NCBI GenBank assembly: GCA_014237405.1
Contig: JABZFO010000118.1
Coordinates: 1-47,988, forward strand
From: Desulfosarcina sp.
GTDB taxonomy: Bacteria > Desulfobacterota > Desulfobacteria > Desulfobacterales > Desulfosarcinaceae
Direction of reading: 5' to 3'
Length of the DNA: 47,988 nt
Shown: positions 34,688 through 43,980 of the stretch, one piece after another
Position numbering within the stretch: position 1 is the first letter of the stretch
How the letters are laid out: each line of letters opens with the position of its first letter
The notes under the pieces: model-generated
Databases searched by the model: none
Told to the model about the DNA's origin: nothing
The model's input: the letters and a program-made list of their open reading frames with translations, nothing else
Translations under genes and position numbers: made by a program

Positions 34688-37600
34688 TTAGATGGCATCG
34701 AGCATGGCAAAGATCTGATTGTTGTCGAATCCGCTGAGATGGATGGCGCCGGACCGGCACGAGGCCACGCACAGGCCGCATCCCTTGCACAGGGCTGCGT
34801 TGATGGTTGCCCGGCCGGCGAACATGCGCGCATCGGCTTCGATGAAGCTCGGGGCGGAGTAGGGGCAGATGGATACGCACACGCCGCAGCTGGAGCACAT
34901 GAGGGGATCCACCGAGGCAATTTCACCACTGGTAAAGATATGTTCCTGGGCCAGCAGGGTGACGGCCCTTGATGCCGCCGCCTTGCCCTGGGAGATGGCT
35001 TCATCGATGGATTTGGGGTAATGGGCCAGCCCGCAGAGGAAAACGCCGTCTGTGGCAAATTCGCACGGTCCAAGCTTGGCGTGTTTCTCAACGAAAAATC
35101 CATCATCGTTGAGCGGGATTTTGAAAAACTGGGAGAGCTGGGCGTCGGCGTAAGGCACAATGGCTGTGGCCAGAGTCAAAAGATCCGTGGTGATTTCCAT
35201 AGGCAGACCCAATACATGGTCGGTGACGCGTACCGCCAGCCGTTCCCCGTTGCGCACCACCTGGGGCTTGTTCTCCAGATTGTAGCGGATGAAGATCACA
35301 CCGGCTTCGCGGGCTTTTACGTAAAGTGTTTCCCGTTCCCCGTAGGTTCGGATATCCCGGTAAAGGATGTATACATCGGCCTCCGGATTGCGGGCTTTGA
35401 TGGCAAGGGCACTTTCAATGGAATGGGTACAGCAGACTCGCGAACAATAGGGGCGCTGGGGCTCACGGGAGCCCACGCACTGGATGAACACCGCCGTGTT
35501 GAGATCGTTGACCGTGGCGTCATCGGCCAGCATCTTGCGATCCAGCTCCAGGCTGGTCACCACCCGCGGATCTTCTCCGTAAAGGTACTCACCGGGTTCG
35601 AGCTCTTTGGCGCCGGTGGCCACCACCGCCACGCCGTGTTCAATGGCGGTATCTCCATCACTGTTTTTAAGGACGGTCTTGAAGTTTCCCACAAACCCTT
35701 CCACGCTTGCCAACTGGGTGTTCAAGTGCACCTGAAGCCGCTTTTCGGCTTTCACCAGAGCCACCAGCTTGGCCAGATTGGCCTGAATATTTTCACCCTT
35801 CCAGGTCCGGTAGAGGCTGTTGGCCTGTCCGCCCAACTGGCCGGTTCGTTCCACCAGATGGGTGTCATATCCCTGCCGGGCCAGGCTCAGGGCCGCAGTC
35901 ATGCCGGCGATACCACCGCCGATGACAAGGGTGGACTGGCCGACGGTGAGTTCGGTTTCGGCCAGCGGCTCTTTCAGCGCCACCTTGTTGATGGCCATGC
36001 GGACCAGGTCCTTGGCTTTCTGGGTGGCGATGTCGGGATTGTTTTTGTGGACCCAGGAGTCTTGGTTGCGGATGTTGACCATCTCGAACAGGTATTTGTT
36101 CAGGCCCGCATTGATCAGGGTTTCCTGGAACAGCGGCTCGTGGGTTTTGGGCGTACAGGCCGCCACCACCACCCGATTGAGGCGCTTTTCCCGGATGATC
36201 TCGGTCATGATGTCCTGGGTGTCCTGGGAGCAGGTGTACATATTGTCGGTAACATATTCAACAAAGGGCAGGGTCGCCGCATAATCGCGAACCCCCGGCA
36301 CGTCCACCACCCCGGCGATATTGATGCCGCAATTGCAGACAAAGACCCCCACCCTGGGACGATCGCCGGCCACATTGATTTCGGGAACCACTTCGGCCGT
36401 ACGGGTCTGGGTGTTTCTTGCCGAACTGAGCAGTTCGCCCGCGGCTGCTGCCGAGGCACTGGCATCTACAACGGCCTGGGGGATATCTTTGGGGGCCTGA
36501 AATGCGCCGCACACAAAGATACCGTCACGGCTGGTGGTCACAGGGGAAAATGTGGTGGTGTCGCAAAAATTGCCCGGCGTCAGACCCACGCCCAGGGTTT
36601 CGGCCATGGCAACCACCTCGGGGGAGGTTTCCAGCCCCACCGACAGAACCACCATGTCGAACACCTCGGTTTGCATCTCGCCGCTTTCGGTCACATAGCG
36701 GATGGACAGATCGTCGCTGCCCGGCACGGCATCGATGGTATGCACCTTGGACCGCAAAAAGCGGATGCCCTGGGCTTTCGCTCCTTCGTAGTAGCGTTCG
36801 AAATCCTTTCCATAGGTACGCATATCCATGAAAAAGACCGCGCACTCCAATTCATCGCCGGCGTGTTCCTTGGCGATGACGGCTTCCTTGATGGCGTACA
36901 TACAGCACACGGACGAACAGTAGGCGTTGTTGCAGCGGTTCTGGTCACGGGATCCGACACACTGGAACCAGGCGATTTTTTTGGTATCCATGTGGTCCGA
37001 TGGCCGGACCACATGCCCTTCGGTGGGACCGGAGGCGGACAGCAGCCGCTCGAACTGCATGGAGGTGATCACATTGGGATGCTTGCCGTAGCCGTAGAAA
37101 TCCAGACCGGAGGGGTCGTAGGGGGTAAAGCCGGGAGCAAGGATCACCGATCCCACTTTAAGCTCCAGCAGTTCGCGATGCTCCTGATGCGTCTCAAGGG
37201 TCACGGCACCGGCGCCGCAGGCTTCCACGCACTGGTAGCACTCACAGCAGTAACCGCAGTTCAGGCAACGGTTAGCTTCGGCCTGGCCTTCTGCTTCGCC
37301 CAGGCCCAACTCCACTTCATTGAAGTTGCCCTGGCGTGCCTCAGGTGGCAGTTCCCGCATTTTGGCGCGCGCCGCCACCGGCTCGTCGGCGGGAACCGGG
37401 CGGTAGACCGGATCGTCACGTTCGATGGGCTCGCGACCGGCAGCCATGTCGACTCCGTCCAGGTAGCGCACCATGGACTCGGCCGCTTCATTGCCGGCAG
37501 CGATGGCGCCGATGGCCACCCAGGGGCCGGTTTGCAGATCCCCGCCGGCAAAGACCCCTTCCCGTCCGGTGGCGTAGGTGATAGGATCCACCTCGGCGGT

Positions 37601-39127
37601 GCTCCAACGGGTGAAATCCAACCCTTCGACTTCTTCGATGGCGGACAGGTCCGGCCGCTGGCCGATGGCTGGAATCAGCTGGTCGATGTCAAAGTCATAT
37701 TCGCTGCCTGGAATCGGCACGGGACGACGGCGTCCGGAGGAATCCGGTTCGCCCAGTTCCATGCGGATACATCGCAGTCCCGTCACCTTGCCGTCGGTCA
37801 CCAGGATCTCCTGGGGAGCGGACAGGTAGGTCAGGGAGACCGCTTCGGTTTCGGCTGCCTGGATCTCCTCTTCCCAGGCGGGCATCTCCGCACGGGTGCG
37901 GCGATAGATGATCTGGACGCTCTCGGCACCCATGCGAACGGCCGAGCGGGCTACGTCGATGGCCACGTTGCCGCCGCCGATGATGGCTACGTGCTTACCC
38001 ACCGGAGCGCTGCCGGAAAGGTTCACTTCCCGCAGAAAATCAACTCCCTGGCGAACGCCCTCGGCCTGCTCGCCGGGAACATTCAGGGTGATCCCCTTGT
38101 GGGCGCCCAGGGCCAGGTAGACGGCCTTGAACCCCTGCTCGAACAGGTCGTCCACGGTGAGATCGGTGCCCAGCGGGGTGTTGGTCTTCAATTCAACGCC
38201 CATGTTGGTGATGATTTCGATTTCCAGGTCCAGGATGTCGGGTGGCAGCCGATGATCCGGAATGCCCACCCGCAGCATGCCGCCGGCTTTGGGCAGGGCC
38301 TCGAAAATAGTGGACATGATGCCCTTTCGGGCCAGTTGGTAGGCGGCGGACAGACCCGCCGGCCCCGAACCGATAATGGCCACACGTTCATCTCGCTGGG
38401 CAGCCTTGGGAATTTCGATTTCACGGGGATCAAACTGATCGGCGGCCAGGCGCTTCAAGTCGCGGATGGCCACCGGCTGATCCACTTCGCAGCGGCGGCA
38501 GGCGTCTTCACAGCCGTGGGGACAAATGCGTCCCAGCACACCGGGCAGGGGCAGATCCTCCATGATGATCTGCAAGGCCTCTTTGTACTTGCCCTGGCCC
38601 ACCATCTGCACGTAGCCTTGGACGTTGAGCCCGGCCGGACAGGCCAGGTGACAGGGCGCTTTGTCGGTCTTTTGGATGGCAAACGCGCCGGGAATCGCCT
38701 GCGCGTAGCGCTTGTAGATCGCCTTACGGTCGTTGAGACCCTGGTTGTATTCGTCAGGCAGAGCCACCGGGCACACTTGGGTACAATCACCGCAGGAGGT
38801 GCACTTGGCCAGGTCAATGTAACGGGGGCCTTTATCAATGGTGACGCTGAAATTGCCTTCGGTTCCCTGAATCTCTTTTATTTCTGCGCATGTGATCAGG
38901 TTGATATTCAGATGCCGGCCGAACTCGACCAGTTTAGGGGAGATAATTCACATCGCACAGTCGTTGGTGGGAAACGTCTTGTCTAGTTCGCTCATCACCC
39001 CGCCAATGGCCGAGGATTTTTCAACCACATGAACAAGGTATCCCGAGTCGGCCAGGTCTAACGCAGCCTGCATTCCAGAGATGCCGCCACCGACAACCAG
39101 AACAGAACCAATTGCATCCTTTGTCAT
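34688..39127 (-). CDS. hdrA: Large HdrA-like flavoprotein (HdrA-GltD-HdrA-ferredoxin fusion), selenoprotein with UGA at codon 60
   Basis: Read through TGA at 38948-38950 the product has 1479 residues. Order: FAD motif [23 protein letters not shown], Sec60, IISPKLVE, where HdrA proteins normally have Cys; cluster Cys109-Cys112-Cys115-Cys119; GltD/NfnB-like module from about residue 155, with Cys-rich CHLAC and [15 protein letters not shown] motif [14 protein letters not shown] and NAD(P) motif [15 protein letters not shown] near 386; cluster [13 protein letters not shown] near 622; CSSVCC near 740; second HdrA from about 925 ([11 protein letters not shown]) with FAD motif [16 protein letters not shown] near 1070; two ferredoxin clusters near 1412 and 1449. 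The second HdrA lacks the DCAxC motif. Start ATG 39127 has AGGAG upstream. It would be the flavin core of an electron-bifurcating complex. Confidence 0.93.
38915..38932 (-). promoter_or_regulatory. Candidate bacterial SECIS element of hdrA
   Basis: In the mRNA, CTGGTC pairs with GGCCGG (two G-U pairs) around loop GAGTTC. The loop starts 22 nt after the UGA, the same distance as in mvhD, opens with G, and contains a GU step as in E. coli fdhF. The stem is coding sequence, so it is constrained by both protein and RNA. Confidence 0.7.
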
Positions 39128-39522
39128 TGTTTCGTTCTCCTGATCGCGCTCCAAACGCATGATGTAGAATCTTCAAAACTTCTAAACGATTAAGTAAAAT
39201 AAGAGGTTAGGCGTGTTTTGATTAACAATTCTAACTATATGGACATGAAGGTCTTGTCAATACAATTCGCAGGCATCGCTTAGCCTCATCCAATCAAATT
39301 GTGCAGATATGCCCAAAAATACGATTCGAATCAAGTGGAAAAATATTTTTTGGCGACTATCGTTCTTTTTTACCGCGACCCAAACGGTCCGGGATGGCGA
39401 CGGCCATCTGTTGAAAATCACCTTGATCCATCGCATGCCACCATGGTAAATTCCGCCAACGTGTTCCCGCCGATCGATTTCTGATCTGCTTCAATCAACA
39501 CCGTAAAAAGGAGCTGTACCTG
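39128..39522. other. Divergent intergenic region between hdrA and a sensor kinase
   Basis: This 395-bp AT-rich stretch has no gene and separates divergent units. On the minus strand TTGACA (39255-39260) and TATAGT (39234-39239) are 15 bp apart, a short spacing for a sigma70 promoter of hdrA, leaving a leader of about 100 nt. I looked for a GG/GC sigma54 promoter because a sigma54 activator lies next door and saw none convincing. AAGGAG precedes the kinase ATG. Confidence 0.4.
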
Positions 39523-41100
39523 ATGGCAAGTGAGATTTCTTCGGTAGTCAATATCGCTCTGATCGGCGGTGGCGAGAAATGCAGGGAAATTCTGAAGATG
39601 ACCACCGTCGACTTTCTGCAGGATCAGGTCAACTCCAGAATCGTTGCCGTGGCGGAATCCGACTGCACCGCACCCGGGGTGATCCTGGCGCAAGAGAAGG
39701 GCCTAAACATCGTTTCCGATTATCGGCAGCTTTATGATCCTGTCTGCCAGGTGCATCTGTTTATCCTGCTCGATCCCGATCCCAGCCTGTTGCATCAGAT
39801 TCTGAAAACCAAGCCCGACAATTTGCGAGTGCTTTCCCATCAGGCTTTTGACTTGTTCTGGAAGGCGTTCAAGTCCAGGGAGAAATTGCTTCAACAACGA
39901 TCCAAGGAGATGCAGACCATCCTCGACGGCATTCAGGACCTGATCCTCGTCATTACCCCGGAGCAGGAGATTGTGGATGTCAACGAGGCATTTTTAAAGC
40001 AGATGGGATACACCAAGAAAGAGGTGGTGGGGAAAAAGTGCCATGAAGTCTACCACCAAACCAACCAGTCATGCTTTGAAAACAACAATGCGTGTCCGCT
40101 CAAGACCGTCATTCGAAATCGCAAGGCTGCCCAGACAATTCGCACCCGCACCGAGCCCAAAGGAAAAATCCATTACATGGAAGTCTCCATCTATCCGCTT
40201 TGGGAAAAAGACGGTAGAATTTCCCATTTTCTGGAGATCAGCCATGATATTACCGACCGGAAGGTGCAGGAGGAGGAAAACCGGCGGCGCCTGGAGCAAA
40301 TGGTTGATGAACGCACCCGCCAATTGCAGGAAACCCATGCTAAACTGCTCCACCAGGACAAGATGGCCTCTTTAGGCAAGCTGTCTGCCTCGGTAGTACA
40401 CGAGATCAATAACCCCATTGCCGGTATTTTAAATTTCGTCCTGCTGATGAAACGAATCTTGAAGGAAGATGCTTTCAGTATTCAGGAGAAGGATTCCTTT
40501 GAACGCTACCTGACGATGATGGAGGCAGAAACCCGTCGGATCAGCCGCATCGTCTCCAACCTGTTGACCTTTTCCCGACAACCCAAAATGAAGTTGGGGC
40601 TCCAGGATATCAACCGGCTTATCGAGAAAACCCTCATTCTCAACGACAACCTGCTCATGATCCACAATGTCAAGATCCGACAGGCACTGGACCCTGCTTT
40701 GCCACAGGTGATAGGGTCTGCCGATCAACTGCAGCAGGTATTCATGAACATGATATCCAATGCTGCCGAAGCCATGGAAAGCAAGGGCGGCGGCGTGCTT
40801 ACCGTGAAGACAAGTTGCGGTGACACGGCGGATTCGATCAGCATCATTTTCACCGATACGGGGGTCGGCATTACGCCGGACCATCTGGACAAGCTGTTCG
40901 AACCCTTTTATACGACGAAAAAAAAAGGGAAGGGGGTCGGATTGGGACTCAGTGTCGTCTACGGCATTATCAATGCGCACAACGGCAGCATCACGGTGGA
41001 TTCACTTCCGGGCAACGGCGCGACCTTCACGATCCAGCTGCCTCTGTCACCGGAACGGCAACGGGCAGAAACGGCTGATGCCGCACGGAACCGAAACTGA
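39523..41100 (+). CDS. PAS sensor histidine kinase with Rossmann-like N-terminal domain
   Basis: A 525-residue soluble kinase. The N-terminal 115 residues look like a nucleotide-binding Rossmann domain (VNIALIGGGEKCREIL, IVAVAESDCTAPGVILAQEK). A PAS domain follows with a Cys/His pattern (KKCHEVYHQTNQSC, then ACPL) suggestive of a metal or redox site. The kinase core has H-box SVVHEINNPIAGIL, N box MISNAAEAM, G1 DTGVGI, F box FEPFYTTK and G2 GVGLGLSVVYG. It is divergent from hdrA and in one unit with the next activator. The Rossmann and Cys-PAS parts make redox sensing plausible, which would fit control of the hdrA-flx operon, but that is inference. Confidence 0.88.
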   Translation: MASEISSVVNIALIGGGEKCREILKMTTVDFLQDQVNSRIVAVAESDCTAPGVILAQEKGLNIVSDYRQLYDPVCQVHLFILLDPDPSLLHQILKTKPDNLRVLSHQAFDLFWKAFKSREKLLQQRSKEMQTILDGIQDLILVITPEQEIVDVNEAFLKQMGYTKKEVVGKKCHEVYHQTNQSCFENNNACPLKTVIRNRKAAQTIRTRTEPKGKIHYMEVSIYPLWEKDGRISHFLEISHDITDRKVQEEENRRRLEQMVDERTRQLQETHAKLLHQDKMASLGKLSASVVHEINNPIAGILNFVLLMKRILKEDAFSIQEKDSFERYLTMMEAETRRISRIVSNLLTFSRQPKMKLGLQDINRLIEKTLILNDNLLMIHNVKIRQALDPALPQVIGSADQLQQVFMNMISNAAEAMESKGGGVLTVKTSCGDTADSISIIFTDTGVGITPDHLDKLFEPFYTTKKKGKGVGLGLSVVYGIINAHNGSITVDSLPGNGATFTIQLPLSPERQRAETADAARNRN

Positions 41101-41119
41101 AACCGAAGGTGGAGGGAGA

Positions 41120-42463
41120 ATGAGCAAGACCCGAATCATGGTGGTTGACGACGAGCTGATCATTAGAGAATCGCTGGCCGGGTGGCTGGAACGTGACGGC
41201 CATCACGTGGAAACCGCTGCCAGTGGAGAACAGGCCCTGGAAAAACTCGCCGCCGAACGCTACGACATCATGCTGGTGGATATCAAGATGGAGGGGATGA
41301 GCGGGTTAGATGTCCTCAAGGTGGTCAACGAGCGCGATTTTGATACGGCGGTGGTGATGATTACTGCGTACGGTTCCATCTCAACGGCCATTGATGCCAT
41401 GAAGCGGGGGGCCATGGAGTACCTGCTGAAACCCTTCGACCCGGAAGAGATCGGCGTGCTGATCGAGAAGATCATCGCGAACCAGGCACAGGCCAAGGAA
41501 AACCTCTACCTGCGCGAACAGGTGAAGGAGCGCACCCGCTTTGAAAGCATGATCGGTCAATCCCCGGCGATGCAGCAGGTTTTCGATCTCATTAAGGATG
41601 TGGCCCCCATGGATTCCACCATCCTGATTACCGGAGAGACCGGCACCGGTAAGGGGTTGGCCGCAAAGGCGATCCATACCTGCAGCAACCGGAGCCAGGG
41701 ACCCTTTGTGGCCGTCAACTGCGGTGCGATCCCCGAACACCTGATGGAGAGCGAGCTGTTCGGCCACCAGAAAGGTGCATTCACCGACGCCCGTGAAACA
41801 AAAAAGGGTCGCCTGGAACTGGCCAACGGCGGCACCCTGTTCTTGGATGAAATCGGGGAGATCAGCATGCGCATGCAGATCGACTTGCTGCGCATACTGG
41901 AGGATCGCGTCTTCTACCGGGTGGGGGGAACCCAACCACTGGAAGCGGATTTTCGGGTCATTGCCGCCACCAACCGCGATCTGAAAAAAGCCATAGCCGA
42001 CGGTGCCTTTCGCGAAGACCTGTTCTACCGCCTCAACGTGATCGCCTTTGCCATGCCGGCCCTGCGCCAGCATAAGGAAGATATCCCCCTGCTTTGCGAC
42101 CATTTCCTGCTTCGCTTCGCCCAGGAAACCAACAAGCCGATTCGAAAGGTTACCCGGGAAGCCATGGATGAAATGATGCTCTACGACTGGCCCGGAAATA
42201 TACGTGAGCTGGAAAATGCCATCGAAAGAGCCGTGGTGGTCGGAAAAGGTTCTCAGGTGATGCTCGATGATCTGCCCATCATCTGCACACCGGACAGAAG
42301 CAGACCCTCCGATGATTCACTCAAAGCCATAGAGAAGAGCCATATCCTGCAGGTGCTCACGGAAAACGCCTGGAACATTTCGATTTGTGCGAAGATTCTG
42401 GGGATCGATCGATCCACCCTATACAGCAAAATCAAGCGCTACCAACTGCAGAGCACATCTTGA
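41120..42463 (+). CDS. Sigma54-dependent response regulator (NtrC family)
   Basis: A 447-residue regulator: receiver with Asp10-Asp11 and phospho-acceptor Asp54 (LVDIKMEG), AAA+ core with Walker A GETGTGKG, GGTLFLDEIGEISMRMQIDLL and [13 protein letters not shown], and a Fis-type helix-turn-helix (NISICAKILGIDRSTLYSKIKRY). The sigma54 contact loop reads GAFTDA rather than GAFTGA, a variant seen in some members. GGAGGG precedes ATG 41120; the longer frame from 40820 overlaps the kinase gene and is not used. Its stop overlaps the archaemetzincin start in TTGA. Partner of the kinase upstream. Confidence 0.92.
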   Translation: MSKTRIMVVDDELIIRESLAGWLERDGHHVETAASGEQALEKLAAERYDIMLVDIKMEGMSGLDVLKVVNERDFDTAVVMITAYGSISTAIDAMKRGAMEYLLKPFDPEEIGVLIEKIIANQAQAKENLYLREQVKERTRFESMIGQSPAMQQVFDLIKDVAPMDSTILITGETGTGKGLAAKAIHTCSNRSQGPFVAVNCGAIPEHLMESELFGHQKGAFTDARETKKGRLELANGGTLFLDEIGEISMRMQIDLLRILEDRVFYRVGGTQPLEADFRVIAATNRDLKKAIADGAFREDLFYRLNVIAFAMPALRQHKEDIPLLCDHFLLRFAQETNKPIRKVTREAMDEMMLYDWPGNIRELENAIERAVVVGKGSQVMLDDLPIICTPDRSRPSDDSLKAIEKSHILQVLTENAWNISICAKILGIDRSTLYSKIKRYQLQSTS

Positions 42464-43020
42464 CAGCTATCTCCAGAGAGACAATCCTCATTGCTCCCAT
42501 CGGTGATTTCGACGCAGATATTCTATATGCCGTTGAAAAAATGGTCCCGCGGATTTTCGGCATGCCGTGTCGCATCGAACCGCTGCTCGACGATATCGGT
42601 TTTGCCTGGAACGCAGAGCGCAGGCAGTTTCACTCCACCGCGATTCTTGCGGAACTGTCCGGAAAGGCCCCCATCGATGCGTTCAAGGTAATCGCGCTGA
42701 CCCGGAAAGATCTTTTCATCCCGATCCTTACCCATGTTTATGGAGAAGCGCAGCTGGGAGGCACCAGCTGTATTGTCTCCACCTGTCGCCTGACCAGCGG
42801 GATCTCCACGGTCGGGCAGCGCTCCTTGTATCTTGAGCGCATCACCAAAGAAACCGCCCATGAACTGGGGCACACGTTCGACCTTCGGCACTGCAAGGAT
42901 CACCAGTGTCTGATGCACTACTGCCGCAGCATCGGCGACGTGGATGCAAAAAGCAGCCAGTTGTGCCGCTATTGCGAGGTGCTGCTAAATGATCAGTTAA
43001 AGAGAGAGGGAAGACGGTGA
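42460..43020 (+). CDS. Archaemetzincin-family zinc metallopeptidase
   Basis: A 186-residue protein of peptidase family M54. The zinc motif is HELGHTFDLRHC: His134, Glu135, His138, His144. Structural Cys residues follow at 145, 150, 169 and 172 (CKDHQCLMHYC, then LCRYC), matching the archaemetzincin CX4CXM...CXXC pattern. The position normally Gly in HExxHxxGxxH is Asp141 here. I chose the TTG at 42460, overlapping the regulator's stop, because similarity starts at once (ETILIAPIGDFDADIL). Cytoplasmic by lack of signal peptide. Substrate unknown. Coupling to a sigma54 regulator suggests condition-dependent expression. Confidence 0.85.
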   Translation: MTAISRETILIAPIGDFDADILYAVEKMVPRIFGMPCRIEPLLDDIGFAWNAERRQFHSTAILAELSGKAPIDAFKVIALTRKDLFIPILTHVYGEAQLGGTSCIVSTCRLTSGISTVGQRSLYLERITKETAHELGHTFDLRHCKDHQCLMHYCRSIGDVDAKSSQLCRYCEVLLNDQLKREGRR

Positions 43021-43058
43021 AACACTGAAGGGGTGGTGAACGATCATCGATTGTGACT

Positions 43059-43976
43059 TCAGCTTTGTAAAAATTGCCGGGCAATGTCCGTCCAGCAGCT
43101 CGGGGGCAATTGCCCGAGAATGTCGTCCGCAAACGTACCGCCATCTGCGGCCAGCGGGCCCAGATGGGTTTCCACGGCCTGGTACAGGCGATCGATTTCG
43201 GTTTCGATAAAGGCAGTGGCCTCCACCCCCATCTGCAGGGTGCGCAGGTCTTCACGCAGGTGATCCGGCTGCACCATCAGCAGCCAGCCATTCCCGTAGG
43301 GATCGGAGGATGGCAGCGCTTCGGGGTTGCGGTTCACTTTGGGGTTGAAGGCGGTGACCACGCCGCTGACCGGTGACAGCAGGCCGGCATCCAAGTCACC
43401 GCGATTCATGCGGATACCCACTTGATCCCGCTGCAGCGGCTTTCCCATCAGCGGCAGGTCGATCCGGTCCATCGGCCCCAGCAACCGGGCTGCAAAGGCG
43501 TCGAGCCCGATGCGCACCCGGCCGCCGGACGCCATTCCCACCCACGTATGCCCCCGGTGAAGATAGACCCCCTGGGGGACCTTGATGCCATGGACTTCTT
43601 TCATTTCAACCGGTTTGAGCACCGCATGGACTGTGTATTGATCTTGAAAATATTGGTCGAACTCACAATTGCTGCAAAGATAATCATGCGTGCAGTTGCG
43701 AAAATCAATGCGGCCCTTGAGATGATGCAGGCAGGGGCGCCGATGGGCGGGCAGTCCATTGAGCTTGTCGGCCCAGTAAACGATACGCCCTCGCCGGCCG
43801 GGAACCGCTGCCCCGGATGCCGATCGTTCCCGGTTCTCTTCCGCCAGGCGCCGCAGGACCCTGTCGAAACGGCAGCCGGTGCAATCGAACGCTCTGCGGC
43901 ACATTTTGGTTTTGACCACACCGGCCTGCATCCAGATGCAGGGGTCGGGCGGTGGCGTGCTGTGTTGGAATTCCAT
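43059..43976 (-). CDS. Cys-rich protein with GcvH-like fold (paralogue 2)
   Basis: A 305-residue protein. The N-terminal half holds two Cys blocks: PCIWMQAGVVKTKMC with FDCTGC, and CLHHL with NCTHDYLCSNCEFDQYF, probably binding metal or iron-sulfur. The second half matches the glycine cleavage H-protein fold (HTWVGMASGGRVRIGLDAFA; LLSPVSGVVTAFN; GNGWLLMVQP). The lipoyl Lys expected eight residues before the Pro of SPVSG is Asp here, so lipoylation is unlikely. It is 4 bp from its paralogue. I know such Cys-rich H-like proteins from Desulfobacterota; the function is open. Confidence 0.78.
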   Translation of the reverse strand: MEFQHSTPPPDPCIWMQAGVVKTKMCRRAFDCTGCRFDRVLRRLAEENRERSASGAAVPGRRGRIVYWADKLNGLPAHRRPCLHHLKGRIDFRNCTHDYLCSNCEFDQYFQDQYTVHAVLKPVEMKEVHGIKVPQGVYLHRGHTWVGMASGGRVRIGLDAFAARLLGPMDRIDLPLMGKPLQRDQVGIRMNRGDLDAGLLSPVSGVVTAFNPKVNRNPEALPSSDPYGNGWLLMVQPDHLREDLRTLQMGVEATAFIETEIDRLYQAVETHLGPLAADGGTFADDILGQLPPSCWTDIARQFLQS

Positions 43977-43980
43977 GGTT

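Noticed and set aside
38948..38950. Reading the hdrA TGA as a nonsense mutation
   Set aside because: The frame continues without any other disruption for 1419 codons, the TGA replaces a conserved Cys, a SECIS-like hairpin follows, and the neighbouring mvhD has the same arrangement.
35021..38986. Very long plus-strand open frame (1321 codons) opposite hdrA
   Set aside because: It is the antisense of a GC-rich, Cys- and Gly-rich gene; the minus strand carries all recognised motifs. No ribosome site or domain is seen on the plus strand.
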